Below, piece after piece: positions 1-11,612 of a DNA stretch of 64,000 nucleotides; the stretch's first letter is position 1; each line of letters begins with the position of its first letter. The notes below the pieces were generated by a model. It was not told where the DNA came from. It saw nothing but the letters and a program-made list of their open reading frames with translations, and did not search any database. The translations under genes were made by a program, and so were the position numbers. The stretch comes from Anisodus tanguticus (lineage: Eukaryota > Streptophyta > Magnoliopsida > Solanales > Solanaceae): contig CM067559.1 of NCBI GenBank assembly GCA_034509755.1, forward strand, positions 41,331,032 to 41,395,031, read 5' to 3'.

Positions 1-494
1 CTTACCGTGATTATTTTCATTTTCAAGATTCGAACTTGAGGCCTCGGATAAAAATGAAGAAATCCTATATCTATTTTACTACAACCCTAATGATCTTTTT
101 ACATTTTTAATCAAAAGTCATTTTTTTAAGTCTGAAATGTTAATAATCAATTTAAGAATCTACACATAAATAAAGTTAGTACATTCTTTTTAGCAGCCCC
201 AAGTGGATATGGTTATGATACTTCAATTATTAATGATCAAAAGAGTTGAGCTCAACACACTATAAAACATGCACACTACACTCAATAATTCAATCCGCTA
301 GATGGTGCTTCTTTAGTGGAGAGAATACTGGGGGTTTTATTAGTTATTTAAAGAGAATAATATCGACATATAACAGAAAGTAACTTCACCGACTTGCTTA
401 CTTGCTTTGCATTTCTTCAATAGCTTATGAATTGAGACTTCCACTCATATACACCTATACATTCTATGATAAATCACATACGTATGTATAACTG

Positions 495-580
495 CACAGT
501 TATAATACTCAACGGGTGCGGCCCTTTCTCCGATCCTGCTAACGTGAGATGCTTTGTGTACCGGACTGTCTTTTTTTTTT
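495..580 (+). repeat. SINE 3'-end fragment
   Basis: The segment reads as the 3' part of a Solanaceae tRNA-derived SINE: a GGTGCGGCCC block, then a GCTTTGTGTACCGG block, closing with a run of T. The same final block recurs at 48548-48595 and, reversed, at 36093-36276. The tRNA-like head is absent, so this is a 5'-truncated copy. Confidence 0.6.
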
Positions 581-1523
581 AGAGATAGATCCAGAATTTG
601 AAGTTTATAAATTAAGAATTCTAATTTTTTTAAGTTACTGAATTCTATATAAATTAATAATATATACATATTCAAATGAATTTCTAACTCCGTCCCTAAT
701 AATAAATGGTGGAAGGGCAGCGGAATTACCCTTGCATGTCCAAGAAAAGTCAATTAACATCTTTTCGGCGAAAAAAATAGATTGCAAGCGGTGTCCTGTG
801 GTTCGGTCTTAGACCGCAAAATTTCAATTCGTCCCGGCCTGTCTCGCGTACATAGCATATTTTCACTCGCATTCAACCGCGTGGCACCCACACTTTCATC
901 CACTCCTTCCGTCCCGCCCTGTCCCTTGGCTGCATATATCTAAACTCACCCCGCCTAGCATGTGTCTAAATCTGCCCTACCCCACACCTGCATCACCCCA
1001 TTACTGTTTTACTATGTAGATAGGTTAATTTTATTAATATATTTATATAATATGTTGAATTTATTAGCTTAAATTTTTTATGTATTTACTTTTTAATAAT
1101 ATTTAAATTTTTCTCGATGAAAATCCTAATTATGCCTCGAATGGTTCGAGTAAGAAAATTGATGAAAAGCATAACTAAAGAGAGATAATATTTTTCCACA
1201 ATATTAAAGAATCAAAGCAAGCCATGAGAGCATGATAGTTTTCTTTCTACCCACTCAAAAGCTACGTCCAAGATTATGTCACGTAAATTAAAGTAATAAC
1301 TTTAATATTGAAAATGCTTTACTTGATCGAGCAAAATAACTAACTAGTATATTATAAACTTAATGATTATAAGAGGGTTACGTGCCCCTCACAAACCTTA
1401 ATAATATTCTACTATAGTGTAATATATACACATATTATTCTATGAATGAGTTATGGGCACATCATACATGTATCTCCTTACGTAATGAATCTTCTCTTTC
1501 TTCAATTCATGTTTACTCTTCAC

Positions 1524-1527
<4 letters not shown>

Positions 1528-1605
<78 letters not shown>
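1528..1605. repeat. (AT)n microsatellite
   Basis: An uninterrupted AT dinucleotide run of about 39 units. An open frame across it encodes only Tyr-Ile repeats and is an artefact. Confidence 0.95.
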
Positions 1606-1608
<3 letters not shown>

Positions 1609-1898
1609 CAAATACTACAACTCAAGTTACAACTATCGCCATCCAACTTTACTTTAATTTGTTTATAAATATTCTTCTCCGTATAGTCCGTATCTTATTT
1701 CTTTATTTTATAGAATTACATTAGAAGTTTTTTTATAATTAGTGCTACTATTACAGGGAAATGTATTATATTTGAACAGTGAATGGTATCAAGTTATTGA
1801 ATTTAACTTGGATCAAATTACTAGTACAAGAAAGTTATTTTTCAGCAAATCAATAATATGTTTGTGAATTGCAAGTATATTAATACACTACTAAAAAT

Positions 1899-2100
1899 TG
1901 ACAGAATATACCTCTACTCGTGTATATTTGGTATATAATTTATAGAATTCTTGTACAAGTGTAATTATGGTAGTAGTCTTATATTAGGAAGAGGTAATAG
2001 TCTTATATTAGGAAAAGTTAGATTTAATTTTCATAATTAGAGATTGTATATCATGTATATATAGCTTTTACATTAATGAAAAGAATCAAGGGGTTATTCT
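1899..2100 (+). repeat. 5' LTR of the deleted copia element
   Basis: Matches the 2806-3036 copy with substitutions and with two rather than three copies of a short GTAGTAGTCTT-type repeat. Its final bases, expected to be CTCTTTCA, are lost at the internal deletion junction. Confidence 0.85.
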
Positions 2101-2805
2101 AGCACACCTTATGAGGATCCCTCCCACCATCACAGTCTTGCAGGGGCTCTTCAGTATCTGACATTCACGAGGCCCGATATTACTTATGCAGTGCAACATG
2201 TGTGTTATTTATGCATGATGCGAGCGACGAGCACATGCATGCTCTCAAACGCATTGTGTGTTACATTAAGGACACTCTTGATTATGGTTTGCACTTATAG
2301 CCATCCTCTGCATCTACTCTCGTGTCTTATACAGGTGTTGATTGGGGTGGATGTCCAGGTACCAGACGTTCGACATCTGGTTATTATATGTTTCTTGGTA
2401 ATAACTTGGTCTCTTGGTCTGCTAAACACCAGGCTACTTTATCGCTATCCAGTGCTGAGGCCGAGTATCGAGGGGTAGCCAATGTGGTGTCTGGGTCCTG
2501 TTGGCTGCGTAATCTCCTATTAGAGCTTCACTTTCCTATTCAAAAAGCTACCTTAGTCTACTGCGATAATGTTAGTGCGGTCTATCTCTTTGGGAATCTG
2601 GTCCAACATCAACGCACTAAACATATCGAGATGGATATTCACTTTGTTCGCAAAAATGTAGCTCGTGGACAAGTACGTGTCTTGCATGTCCCTTCACGGT
2701 ACCAAATTGCTGACATTTTTACTAAGGGTCTTCCCTTAGTTCTGTTTGAAGATTTTAGGCACAGTCTCAGCGTACGACAACCGCCCGCTATGACTGCGGG
2801 GGTGT
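2101..2805 (+). pseudogene. Copia RT C-terminus plus RNase H remnant
   Basis: Translated pieces show the copia motif GALQYLTFTRPDITYAVQ at the RT/RNase H boundary. A 161-aa frame at 2322-2807 follows, with RNase H signatures DWGGC, SAEAEYRG, the CDN motif of the third catalytic region, and the terminal HVPSRYQIADIFTKGLP. The segment 2190-2320 is out of frame with both, so at least two frameshifts separate the blocks. The first catalytic Asp of the usual ADWGG motif reads V. The purine-rich GCGGGGGTG just before 2806 is the likely polypurine tract. This is a dead remnant. Confidence 0.85.
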
Positions 2806-3036
2806 GATAGAATATACACGTACTCGTGTATATTTGATATATAATTTGTAGAATTCTTGTACAAGTGTAATTATGGTAGTAGTCTTGTATTAGAAAAAGG
2901 TAGTAGTCTTGTATTAGAAAAAGGTAGTAGTCTTATATTAGGAAAATGTAGATTTAATTTCCATAATTAGAGATTGAATATCATGTATATATATCTTTTA
3001 CATTAATGAAAAGAATCAAGGAATTATTCTCTTTCA
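2806..3036 (+). repeat. 3' LTR of the deleted copia element
   Basis: A 231-bp LTR beginning TGATAGAATATAC and ending CTTTCA, followed by the target-site duplication AAAAT. It contains three tandem copies of a roughly 20-bp AGTAGTCTTGTATTA unit. Confidence 0.85.
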
Positions 3037-3200
3037 AAAATGCAGGAATGAGTGACGGAAAAAAATTGTAGTTAAACAACAAAATTCGTCGTTAATCTTA
3101 TTGAGCAACGGATTATCACTAAATTCTATTAGCTAAAAGTATTTCAGTGATAAAGTTCGTAGCTAATTTCAGTTATATTTACAGTGATACTATCAAAATA

Positions 3201-3711
3201 AATGATAAGTCTTGTTATCTTAAATCAGCAATATAGGTTAACTGATCCACTGCTTCATCTCCATAATTTAGTATAATATGCATTATGAATTAATACAAAT
3301 TAACACGCATAAAACACGTAGCATTTATTTTATCCAAGATCATTCTGGGAATGAAGTAATTTATTAGTGAGATGATTGAAGTCAACCATTCCGTTACACA
3401 AAGTTCCGGATTTATATATATATCATCACTGATAAAGGGGAAAATAAAAAGAAAGCAATTCTTCAATTTAGTATTTCCTATCTAACCCCACTTCCATGTT
3501 CATCCAACATTGAAATCTTTATGAAAAATATAATTTATATATTTGTCTCGTAGACAACTAATTAACGGAATTGAGTTCTTTACTTTACACTTTCAAATAT
3601 TGAAATTAATTATGAAGTCCAACCACGCTCGGAGTTAATAATTCTAAAGGAAGTAATAAATACATTGTAAACTCCAACAACTATTGTGTGTTGATAACGA
3701 ACTACTAGTAG
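3201..3711. other. Intergenic, nothing recognised
   Basis: AT-rich sequence with no coding frame and no repeat that I can classify. Confidence 0.5.
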
Positions 3712-3968
3712 TACTCCTCTGGATAAAAAATAATGTCCACTTAGCTTTTATTTTTTAAGTAAAAAAGAGTGTCCACTTACCAAATGAAGAAACAATTAAC
3801 CTTACTTTTTCAGAGTTGCCCTTATTAAGTGTTAGGTAATCAAATCTCAATATCTATTTAATTATGAACATTTTAATCAAATTACTTATTTTTATCTAAA
3901 AATTAATATTTTCTTAAGAAAAATATGCGAATAACAAAGTTAACACTCTTTTTAATCCAGAGGGAGTA
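3712..3968. mobile_element. Stowaway-type MITE
   Basis: Inverted ends: TACTCCTCTGGATAAAAAAT on the left pairs with ATTAAAAAGAGTG-side sequence on the right, read as TACTCCCTCTGGATTAAAA on the other strand. The ends are bounded by TA. Length of about 257 bp, AT-rich interior and TA target are typical of Stowaway elements mobilised by Tc1/mariner transposases. Confidence 0.75.
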
Positions 3969-5837
3969 CTACATATGTAAGGCATTTCAGAGAAACTTTA
4001 AGAAATCCATAAATTCAGTATATGCAATAAATGCATGCTCAGTCAAAATAAAATATTTTACTATATGGCAAAGATATAAAATGAATTTGAATTTAACACA
4101 ATGCATTTGGAATTGATACAAAATCCATCACTGTCGATAGAAACAGTAAATGCGCCTCAATCCCAAACAAGCTAAAATCGATTATATGAATCACGACTAT
4201 TCCAAAAAAATTACACTACTAATGTATCTAACAGAAACTCTTCGCAATATATACTGACTTGGGATTGATAAAAAATCTACTACTCCTTCGTCCCAAAACA
4301 GTTCTCGTATTTTTCATTGAGCGCTTTAATAAAGCATTAATAAGATTAGTATTTTGACTATTTTAACCTCTTAAAATATTTTATCATATTATCTTTTCTC
4401 AATAAATATCAATGTCAACTTCATCAATGATCCCTCTTAAATGTTGTAATTAATACAAAGGGTAAAAGGAAAAAAGCAACTTAATATTATTTTAAAATTT
4501 TAAAATGACATGTATTTTAAGACATATATTTTTAGTAAGAACGATAGTATGTTGAGACGGGTATTCTTTTTTGTAATGAAAAGGTTCAATTCATTTTACC
4601 TAGTATTTTATTCGTTCATTTTTACTTGTTCACTATATTAAAAATAGATTTTTACTTTTACTTATCACTTTTAATATATCAAGAGAATATAATTTATTTT
4701 TCTGTTTTTTAAGGAACGTGCAAAATCAATAGTAAATAATTAAAACTAAACTGGAGTAATGATTAACTATATGATCTCAAGTACCAATATTATTATTAGG
4801 ACAAAGAAGATGAAATGAATACAACGTACACGTTGTAAAGGGAACATGTCATTATTCCCCACTTTACCAAACCTAATCATTTGGATGAAACATAAGATTA
4901 TGATCCCAAAAATATTAGTAGTACTAATTCATATAATTGGGAGAATTTCAGAAAGCCGGCGTGATTTTTGGGTCATAATCCAAAATTAAGTATAAAGTGA
5001 TGGACCTGGTTGTAGTAGTAGCAGAAAAGTGGGTGGGTCAACTGCACATGGAATTTTGCTTCATTTCATTTAACATCACTAACCCCATTAATCCAACCAA
5101 GTCCACTCCCCCCCACTACTTCTGCTCAACAAATTCCCACACTCCATTATTTCATCCCAATTAAGTATAATAACAACCGCCACTCAGACAAGTCGAGATT
5201 GACTATATAAATTCTTATGGACCGTTTAAACTCATCTTACACTAAAATATAGCATTTGAGTCTAAGTTCGATACAAATCGAGATCAGCTATACAAGTCTC
5301 CACCAACCGTGTTACTTTATATGTCACGCTAAAATATAACAATATTTACATCTCGGTCTGAAAGACTGAAATAAGTTGGGATTGGCTATATGAATCCTTA
5401 CCGATTATCAGAGGTGAATTCAGAATTTGAAATTTATAAATTTTTAACGACCTCAAGTTAATATTATAATAATAACTCACATTCAAATATTTATATATAT
5501 TTAGTGAATTTTCTTAATATATATATAAAATCTAGACAAAAATTAATAAATCAATTCACGTGAACATATAACCAACCCTCTAGGTCTGCTCTGCTTTATA
5601 TAAACTCATCCCAAATCAATATTTTAAAAGAAAAATTGCACAACGAACTTGTCATCAAATCAACAAGTAAGGTTCAATACTCATCAAACCCTTTTTTATC
5701 TTTCTACTTCGAACTCTAGACACTAGAATAAGAAACTCAAAATTAATACGAATTATGTTCTATATTATTTGTATTTTAGAATTTTGCCCATCCCTTAAGA
5801 AACATCTTTAACAGCATTCACTATATGAGTATATGAC
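3969..5837. other. Intergenic with degraded MITE-like repeats
   Basis: No gene is supported. Segments near 4285-4560 and 4605-4760 begin with CTCC-TTCGTCCC and ATTCGTTCATTTTTAC words that resemble MITE ends, but their right ends do not pair convincingly. Around 5190-5400 a phrase like GATTGGCTATATGAATC recurs about three times. Confidence 0.5.
5408..5590 (+). repeat. Dispersed non-autonomous repeat copy
   Basis: Contains an AATTTGAAATTTATAAA ... GACCTCAAGTTAATAT ... ATATTTAGTGAATTTTCTTA order that recurs at about 21770-21960. The pattern is consistent with a MITE or related dispersed repeat; class not determined. Confidence 0.4.
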
Positions 5838-6051
5838 TGATAGAATATGTATATGTATATATATTAGTCGTGTATACCGTGTATATTGGACCATATTTAC
5901 ACGGTATTCTCTTCCTATGTATACCGTGTATATTCTTACCATATATACATTGTACTCTCTTACCATATTGGTAGAATTCTTGTACATGTATAATTATGGT
6001 AGTAGTCTTGTATTATGAAAAGGTAGATTTCATAATTAAATATTGTATATC

Positions 6052-6088
<37 letters not shown>
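5838..6088 (+). repeat. 5' LTR of outer copia (3' end lost)
   Basis: Begins TGATAGAATATGTATATG like the 3' LTR at 18578. It diverges at the CATGTATATATA block, where it runs into about 15 TA units and then directly into gag codons. The LTR carries a palindromic region with TATACCGTGTATAT and its inverse ATATACACGGTA. This region is absent from the LTR at 1899. Confidence 0.85.
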
Positions 6089-6090
<2 letters not shown>

Positions 6091-6785
6091 GGCGTTGGTA
6101 CTCTTCTTCGTCAAAGCAATCCTCTCCCACCATTCTACCAGGCACGTTCCATGCTCATTGTAGAAGAATCAAGATTGGCTAAAAAGGCGGCTAACGGATC
6201 TAATTCTGCCATGATGGTGGACACGTCCCGTGAAACTAATAAATCTCAATCATACTCCAAAAATTATGGTCAAAATCGTAATAATGAGGGTGGTAAAAAG
6301 GGTCAAAACCATGGAAATTTTGCGGCGGTGGATGTGGCGGTGGAAAGGGTGGTGGCTGCGGCGATAGTGGCGGATGGACAGGTGGCAGTGGCAATCAGCA
6401 GGGGACCGGGTCACTAAACCCTTGGCAGGCTTGGGCCACTGGGCAGTGGCCCTAGGCCATGCCTTGGGCCAACGGGCAGTGGCCCATGTCGGACCTGGAC
6501 CCCTGCCTAGTTCCTTCATCAAATTGGGTCATCAGCCAGCAGAGGCCCAATGGTCAAAACAGGCAGCAATTAACTGGGCCTTGGCAGCAGGCTGGCCTGC
6601 TTAGGCCTACTACTGCGGGCTCAACGATAGTTCCGACCCCCACGGATATCGAGGCAGCGATGCATACACTTGGATTAAATCCTCCGGATGCAAATTGGTA
6701 CATGAACACTGGGGCCACTTCTCATATGACATCCGCGCCAAGTAATCTCTTGTCTTATTTCAATTTGATTAAAATTATGGCATAA
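6089..6785 (+). pseudogene. Copia gag C-terminus and protease remnant
   Basis: The frame from 6089 shows QSNPLPPFYQARSMLI followed by EESRLAKKAA, a copia gag stretch. A Gly/Arg-rich section and a GGGCC-repeat-rich section at 6420-6600 follow, rich in Trp, Gln and Pro. A frame from about 6459 ends in NWYMNTGATSHMT at about 6695-6730, the retropepsin active-site region. The catalytic Asp of DTGAT is replaced by Asn, so the protease would be inactive. No intact zinc knuckle is visible. Confidence 0.75.
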
Positions 6786-6879
6786 TTGTTGGTAATTGTA
6801 ATTCAATTCCAATTCGTGGTTATGGTCACACAAATTTATCTCCCCCAAACCCACATTTAGCCTTGAAAATATCCTTCAT

Positions 6880-8000
6880 GCTCCTCACTTAATTAAAAAT
6901 TTGGTGTATATTCAAAAATTTACAACTGATAATTGGGTTTCTGTTGACTTTGACCCTTTTGGATTTTCTGTGAAGGATTTCACGACGAGGATACCTCTAA
7001 TGAGATGTAATAGTCGGGGAGAGCTTTATCCAATGACCACCACCACCACCATTTCCACTAATCAAGCCACACCGTCAATGTTTGCCGCTCTAGCACCTTC
7101 CTTGTGGCATGCGCGTTTAGGTCATGTGGGGGCGTCTGTTCTTTCCTCTCTTAAAAACAATTATTTATTGAATGTAATAGTACGTGTAGTACTAATATTT
7201 GTCCTTCTTGTCCGCTTGGAAAATATGTTAAATTACCATTTGTAGCCTCAAATTCTAGTACTTTGTTGCCATTTGATATTATTCATAGTGATTTTTGGAC
7301 ATCTCTCGTTTTGAGCTCTTTGGGCCACCGTTATTATGTGTTATTTTTGGATGATTATTCTAATTTTTTGTGGACCTTTCCTTTATCTAAAAAGTCTCAA
7401 GTTTTTTCCACATTCCTATCGTTTAGAGCATTCATCTGTACCCAATTTGAACGGAAATTAAAAATATTCAATGTGACAATGGAAGGGAATTTGATAATGG
7501 GCCATTTCGAGAATTTTGTAATGTTAATGGCATATCTTTTAGGTTTTCTTGTCCTCATACGTCCTCACAAAATGGGAAAGCCGAAAGAAAAAATCGTACC
7601 ATTAATAATATTATTCGGACTTTACTAGCCCATGCTTCATTACCACCTTCTTTTTGGCATCATGCATTATAAATGGCTACTTACCTCCTTAACATACTCC
7701 CTAGCAAATGATTAGCATACCAATCTCAACTAAATATTCTTTATCATAAAGATCCTTCGTATTCTCATCTTAGGGTATTTGGGTGTTTGTGCTATCCTCT
7801 CTTTCCATCCACTATAATTAACAAACTTCAAGCATATTCTACCGCTTGTGCATTTTTTGGGTTATCCGTCTAATCATTGTGGTTATAAATATTTTGATTT
7901 ATCCTATAATAAAATCATAATTAGTCGCCATGTCATTTTTTATGAAATCCAATTTTCGTTTGCTAAATTGTATAATTCCGTGTCTAGTTCTTATAATTTT
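6880..8000 (+). pseudogene. Copia GAG-pre-integrase and integrase remnant
   Basis: At 6901-7245 the translation shows FTTDNWVSVDFDPFGFSVKD and then LWHARLGHVGASVLSSL, the GAG-pre-integrase domain. From 7263 come DIIHSDFW and YYVLFLDDYSNFLWTFPL, the first part of the integrase catalytic core. The section after 7628 keeps recognisable integrase phrases only in shifting frames. Several stops and frameshifts make it non-functional. A very similar stretch occurs in the copia copy at the right edge of the window. Confidence 0.8.
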
Positions 8001-8034
8001 TTAGACGATGGGCTCTCACCATATATCATCCACC

Positions 8035-8255
8035 ATTGGGCCCAGCATTCCTGTGACTCAATTCTTCCAGCAAGCCCACTGCCTGCTGGCCCAAATGCAC
8101 ACTGCCCAGATCCAATTTCTCGACCAGCAAACCCAAATGCTCCCTGTCCAGTTCTGGTTTCTCAACCAGCAGGCCCACTGCCTTCTGGCCCAATAAATCA
8201 TCCTCCCGATCCAGCGTCTCGGCCAGCAGGCCCACTGCCTGCTGGCTTATTTTTT
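8035..8255 (+). repeat. Pro/Ala linker-coding internal repeats
   Basis: The section between integrase and reverse transcriptase contains repeated words such as AGCCCACTGCCTGCTGGCCC. They encode variations of PAGPLPAGP and SRPANPNAP. At least four related units are visible. It corresponds to the variable linker of copia polyproteins, here expanded by imperfect tandem duplication. Confidence 0.65.
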
Positions 8256-8394
8256 ACGTCCTCCGTTAGTCCAGTTCGTGACATCCCTATACCGACCCAA
8301 GTTCGACCCACTTCTATTCCGAATCAAGGGCCCGTTACTCATAGCCAACGGGGTATTTTTAAACCAAAACTACATTTTAATCTCAATTCAAATG

Positions 8395-9345
8395 TCTCTA
8401 AATTACCCCTACCACGTAACTCAGTGTATGCCCTTCATGACCCGAATTGGAAAATGGCCATGGATAATGAATATAATGCTCTTATTGAAAATAAGACGTG
8501 GGAGTTGGTGCCCCGTCCCCCTGGTGTCAATGTTATTCATTATATGTGGATTTTACTCACAAGGAAAAATCTGACGGTTGTTTTAAGAGGTATAAGGCTC
8601 GTCTTGTAGGTGATGGCAAAACTCAACAGGTTGGCGTGGATTATGAAGAGACATTTATTCTGGTGGTCAAATCAGCCAGCAATCACACTGTTCACAGTCT
8701 GGCTCTCTCGAAAGAATGGTCTATTCATCAACTGGATGTGAAAAATGCTTTCTTACACGGTGATCTCAAAAAGACAGTATACATGCATCAGCCCTTGGGT
8801 TTCAGGGACCCGATCATCCTAACCATGTATGTTTGCTGAAAAAGTCCTTGTATGGGCTTAAACAAGCCCTTCGGGCTTGGTATAAAATGTTCGCAGATTA
8901 TGTGTCTACTATTGGGTTTTCTCACAGCAGGTTTGATCATTCTCTGTTCATCTATCATCATAGTACTTCTCTGGCATACATTCTATTATATGTGGATGAT
9001 ATTATATTGACTACCGCTTTTTATAAACTGCGCAAGTCTATCATGTCTCTTCTCAGTTAAGAATTTGCTATGAAAGACTTGGGGCCCTTGAGTTATTTTT
9101 CGGGTATACCTGTAACTCGTCATGCAGGTGGTCTATTCTTATCACATAGAAAGTATGCAGCTGAGATTATTGAGAGAGCTGGCATGTCATCCTGCAAGTC
9201 TTCTCTTACTCCAGTTGATACCAAACTGAAGTTGGGTGCTAATTCTAGCACACCTTACGAGGATTTCTCCCACTATCGCAATCTTGCAGGGGCTCTTCAG
9301 TATCTTACTTTCTCGAGGCCCGATATTACTTATGAAGTGCAATAG
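8395..9345 (+). pseudogene. Copia reverse transcriptase remnant
   Basis: Successive frames show NKTWELVPRPPG, YKARLVGDGKTQQVGVDYEE, WSIHQLDVKNAFLHGDL, LKKSLYGLKQALRAWY, the catalytic LLYVDDIIL at about 8975-9010, and MKDLGPLSYFSGI. The frame changes near 8575, 8835 and 9060, and a stop lies at 9058. The YVDD box is preserved, but the protein is broken into at least four pieces. Confidence 0.85.
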
Positions 9346-9549
9346 GTGTATTTATTTATGCATGACCCGAGAAACAAGCACATGTATGCTCTTAAACGCA
9401 TTGTGTGTTACATACAGGGCACTCTTGATTAAGGTTTGCATTTATATCCATCCTCCGTCTCTACTCTCGTGTCTTATACAGATGATGATTGGGGTGGATG
9501 TCCAGATACCAGACGTTCGACATCTGGTTATTATATGTTTCTTGGGGAT
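9346..9549 (+). pseudogene. Copia RNase H, 5' half
   Basis: Continues the element up to the gypsy insertion point. The nucleotide sequence closely follows 2190-2395 of the first copia element, including GATGATTGGGGTGGATGTCC for the first RNase H motif, here retaining two Asp codons. The gene resumes on the far side of the gypsy element at 18208. Confidence 0.8.
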
Positions 9550-9554
9550 AAATT

Positions 9555-11612
9555 TGTAACACCCCGTAAGTTTGGGTCATGATTTGAATCGCTAGGCGTA
9601 TGTAAATAGACCCGAGTGATGGAGGATTTTTGGTCATATTCATGTATGCGAATGAAGAGCTTAGTATACAAAATGATAAAACCCCGAAATAATTTCGGAC
9701 ATAACAAGTGTGATGACGGGAATCGAAAATAATATTTGGTGTGTACATAAAGAGGCTATGGACTAGTGCTATATCGCACGATTATGACATTGAGTATATG
9801 AAGGTTTTATAAGTCATCAAGATTTAAGTGAATTGGGACCAAGAAATTAATTATGTGTGTGATTGATTGATTTAGTGGAAATATTTTTAGCATCTATAAG
9901 TGGCATGTATTAGTCCACTAGTACACATGCACCTAAGTGAGGTGTCATGTGTTAATGGTGAGTGAGATAAGAGTCCTATTAAAACTACACGTATTAAGTG
10001 AATGGGTTATAGAACATTTGATCTTAATCCCTTAGTATTTCATTTTTTTGGAAATTTAAGCCAAAAACGTAAACATCAAACACCTTTAGCATTTATGTGT
10101 TATAGAATAGAAGGGACCAAAATCTTCTTAATTGAGCAGTAACGTTTTGCCTTTCAAATAGCAGCAACATAGTTCATTCACTTTGGAAGAGAAGTGATCT
10201 CGAAATTTAAGGGATTCTTGTGCTTGGAGGTAAGTTCCATCTTCTCCTTCTTGTTCTTAAGTTTATACAAGTTGTAGGAGTGTTATTACGAAGAGGTTGT
10301 GCAGCAAATTCTTGGAGGAACTTAGAATTTGGTTGTGTGTGGTAAGCTGCTCGATTGGGGTTGTTTGGTGATGATTAGTTGCTGGAAATTGTAGACTATT
10401 GCTGGTTGTTGTATGAGGAAGACAATGAAGTTCATTTAAGTTAAAGAAGTTTCCTTGTTGATTAGTTGCCATTGGTATGAGTTATAGAAGTTCTACGCAC
10501 AAAAGATGTTTGATAAAGTGTCTATGTGAAGATTACATTTAGTTATTGATCCAAATCATTCATATAATGTAGATAATTATTCGTAGAGATTACGAGGACT
10601 CGGAAAACTTGAATAGCTTTGACGACAAAGGTATGTTAAGGCAAATTATTTCTTTCTTTTGGCATATTCCATGTAATGAAATATAACTGTGATATTGTTC
10701 CATAAATTATTCTACTCCTAGTTGTTAGGAATATTCATGCTATTGATTCATATATTAAAAGCATGTCTAAATATGTTCCTAAATCCTTATTGAGGTATAT
10801 GTGAAAGGTGTTGGATCGGGTTCAGAATGTTAGCCGAAGGTACAAGGATATTATGTCATCCGATAAGTTCAGAATGTTTCATTGTCATTCATGTATTATA
10901 CACATATAATATATTGGATCGGGTTGCACGTTCCGCAACACTAACATATATTGGATCGGGTTGCATATTCCACAACACTAATATATATTGGATCGGGTTG
11001 CACATTCCGCAATATATATATATATATAGATATCGCATTTTATTGTGCATAACATTTAGGCATATGTATTGGGGCCCTAAGAGGCATTTACTGTTGGTTA
11101 GCTGTTTTTGTCAGCTGTTACGGTCGGTTGTTTCTATTTTAGTTTATTGTTATATCCCTGTTATGCGATTATTTATGACCGACATACTCAGTACATCAAT
11201 CGTATTGATGTCCCTTTTATCGGGGGACGCTGCGTTTCATGCCCGCAGGCTCAGCTAAAGAGGGTGACAGTTCGCACTAGTAGGTTGCTGGTTCAGCTGA
11301 TATTGGAGCATTCTACTTGTTTCAGAGTTGCAGTCTGGTCGTGGTATATTATTTTATATATGCACTTGGGTATGGCAGGACCGTGTCCCTCCCTTGTGAT
11401 GTCATGTATTCTTTAGAGGCTTGTAGATAGATGTCTTGTGTATAGTAGTTGTGTATGGCCCTATCGGTTGTGATGTATGTGTGTCAGCCGAATATTTGGT
11501 AACGGTCCATGTGGCCATGATTGATTTCGGTTTGTTGGTAAGTATGTGAAGTGTGGTGCCCGGTAGGTAGGGTCCGGGTGCCCGTCATAGCCCTCCGGTT
11601 TGGGTCATGACA
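9555..11612 (+). repeat. 5' LTR of the gypsy element
   Basis: A 2,058-bp LTR, TG to CA. It contains three copies of a roughly 37-bp repeat at 10910-11015. Open frames inside it (10827-11416) are chance frames over LTR sequence. Confidence 0.9.
10910..11031 (+). repeat. LTR-internal tandem repeat, three units
   Basis: Three units of TATATTGGATCGGGTTGCAC plus a TTCCGCAACACTAA-type tail, about 37 bp each, then a short TA tract. The partner LTR has four units. Confidence 0.85.

Larger units (their letters stand above)
1..1885. other. Intergenic, AT-rich, repeat-bearing
   Basis: I see no gene here. The stretch holds a SINE tail near 495-580, a long AT microsatellite at 1528-1605, and a locally GC-richer patch at about 780-1010 with repeated CCCGCC-like words that could be a decayed transposon end. 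The open frames are short and low in complexity. Confidence 0.6.
1899..3036 (+). mobile_element. Ty1/copia element, internally deleted
   Basis: Two direct LTRs (1899-2100 and 2806-3036) flank about 700 bp coding for the end of reverse transcriptase and RNase H. The element starts TG and ends CA, and a perfect 5-bp duplication AAAAT lies at 1894-1898 and 3037-3041. The primer-binding site, gag, protease, integrase and most of reverse transcriptase are missing. The deletion joins the last bases of the 5' LTR to RT codons at the word ATTCT. It belongs to the same broad family as the elements at 5838 and 63376, but its LTR lacks their palindromic TATACACGGTA block. Confidence 0.9.
1886..3200 (+). 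mobile_element. MITE (family A), split by a copia insertion
   Basis: A CACTACTAAAAAT terminus at 1886 is cut by a copia element and continues at 3042 with GCAGGAATGAG. A core at about 3066-3090 (TAAACAACAAAATTCGTC) also occurs, reverse-complemented, in the MITE at about 51927-57527. The right end is not clear, so 3200 is approximate. The CACTA-like terminus suggests a CACTA-derived MITE, but I cannot confirm the superfamily. Confidence 0.55.

Noticed and set aside
780..1010. GC-richer patch as a hAT end or gene
   Set aside because: CCCGCC-like words resemble hAT subterminal sequence but no inverted end, duplication or coding frame was found.
1446..1724. Open frame of 92 codons
   Set aside because: It runs through the (AT)n tract and encodes Tyr-Ile repeats; no domain.
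10263..11416. Several open frames, also mirrored near 16741-17037
   Set aside because: They lie in the LTRs of the gypsy element and occur twice for that reason; no protein similarity.
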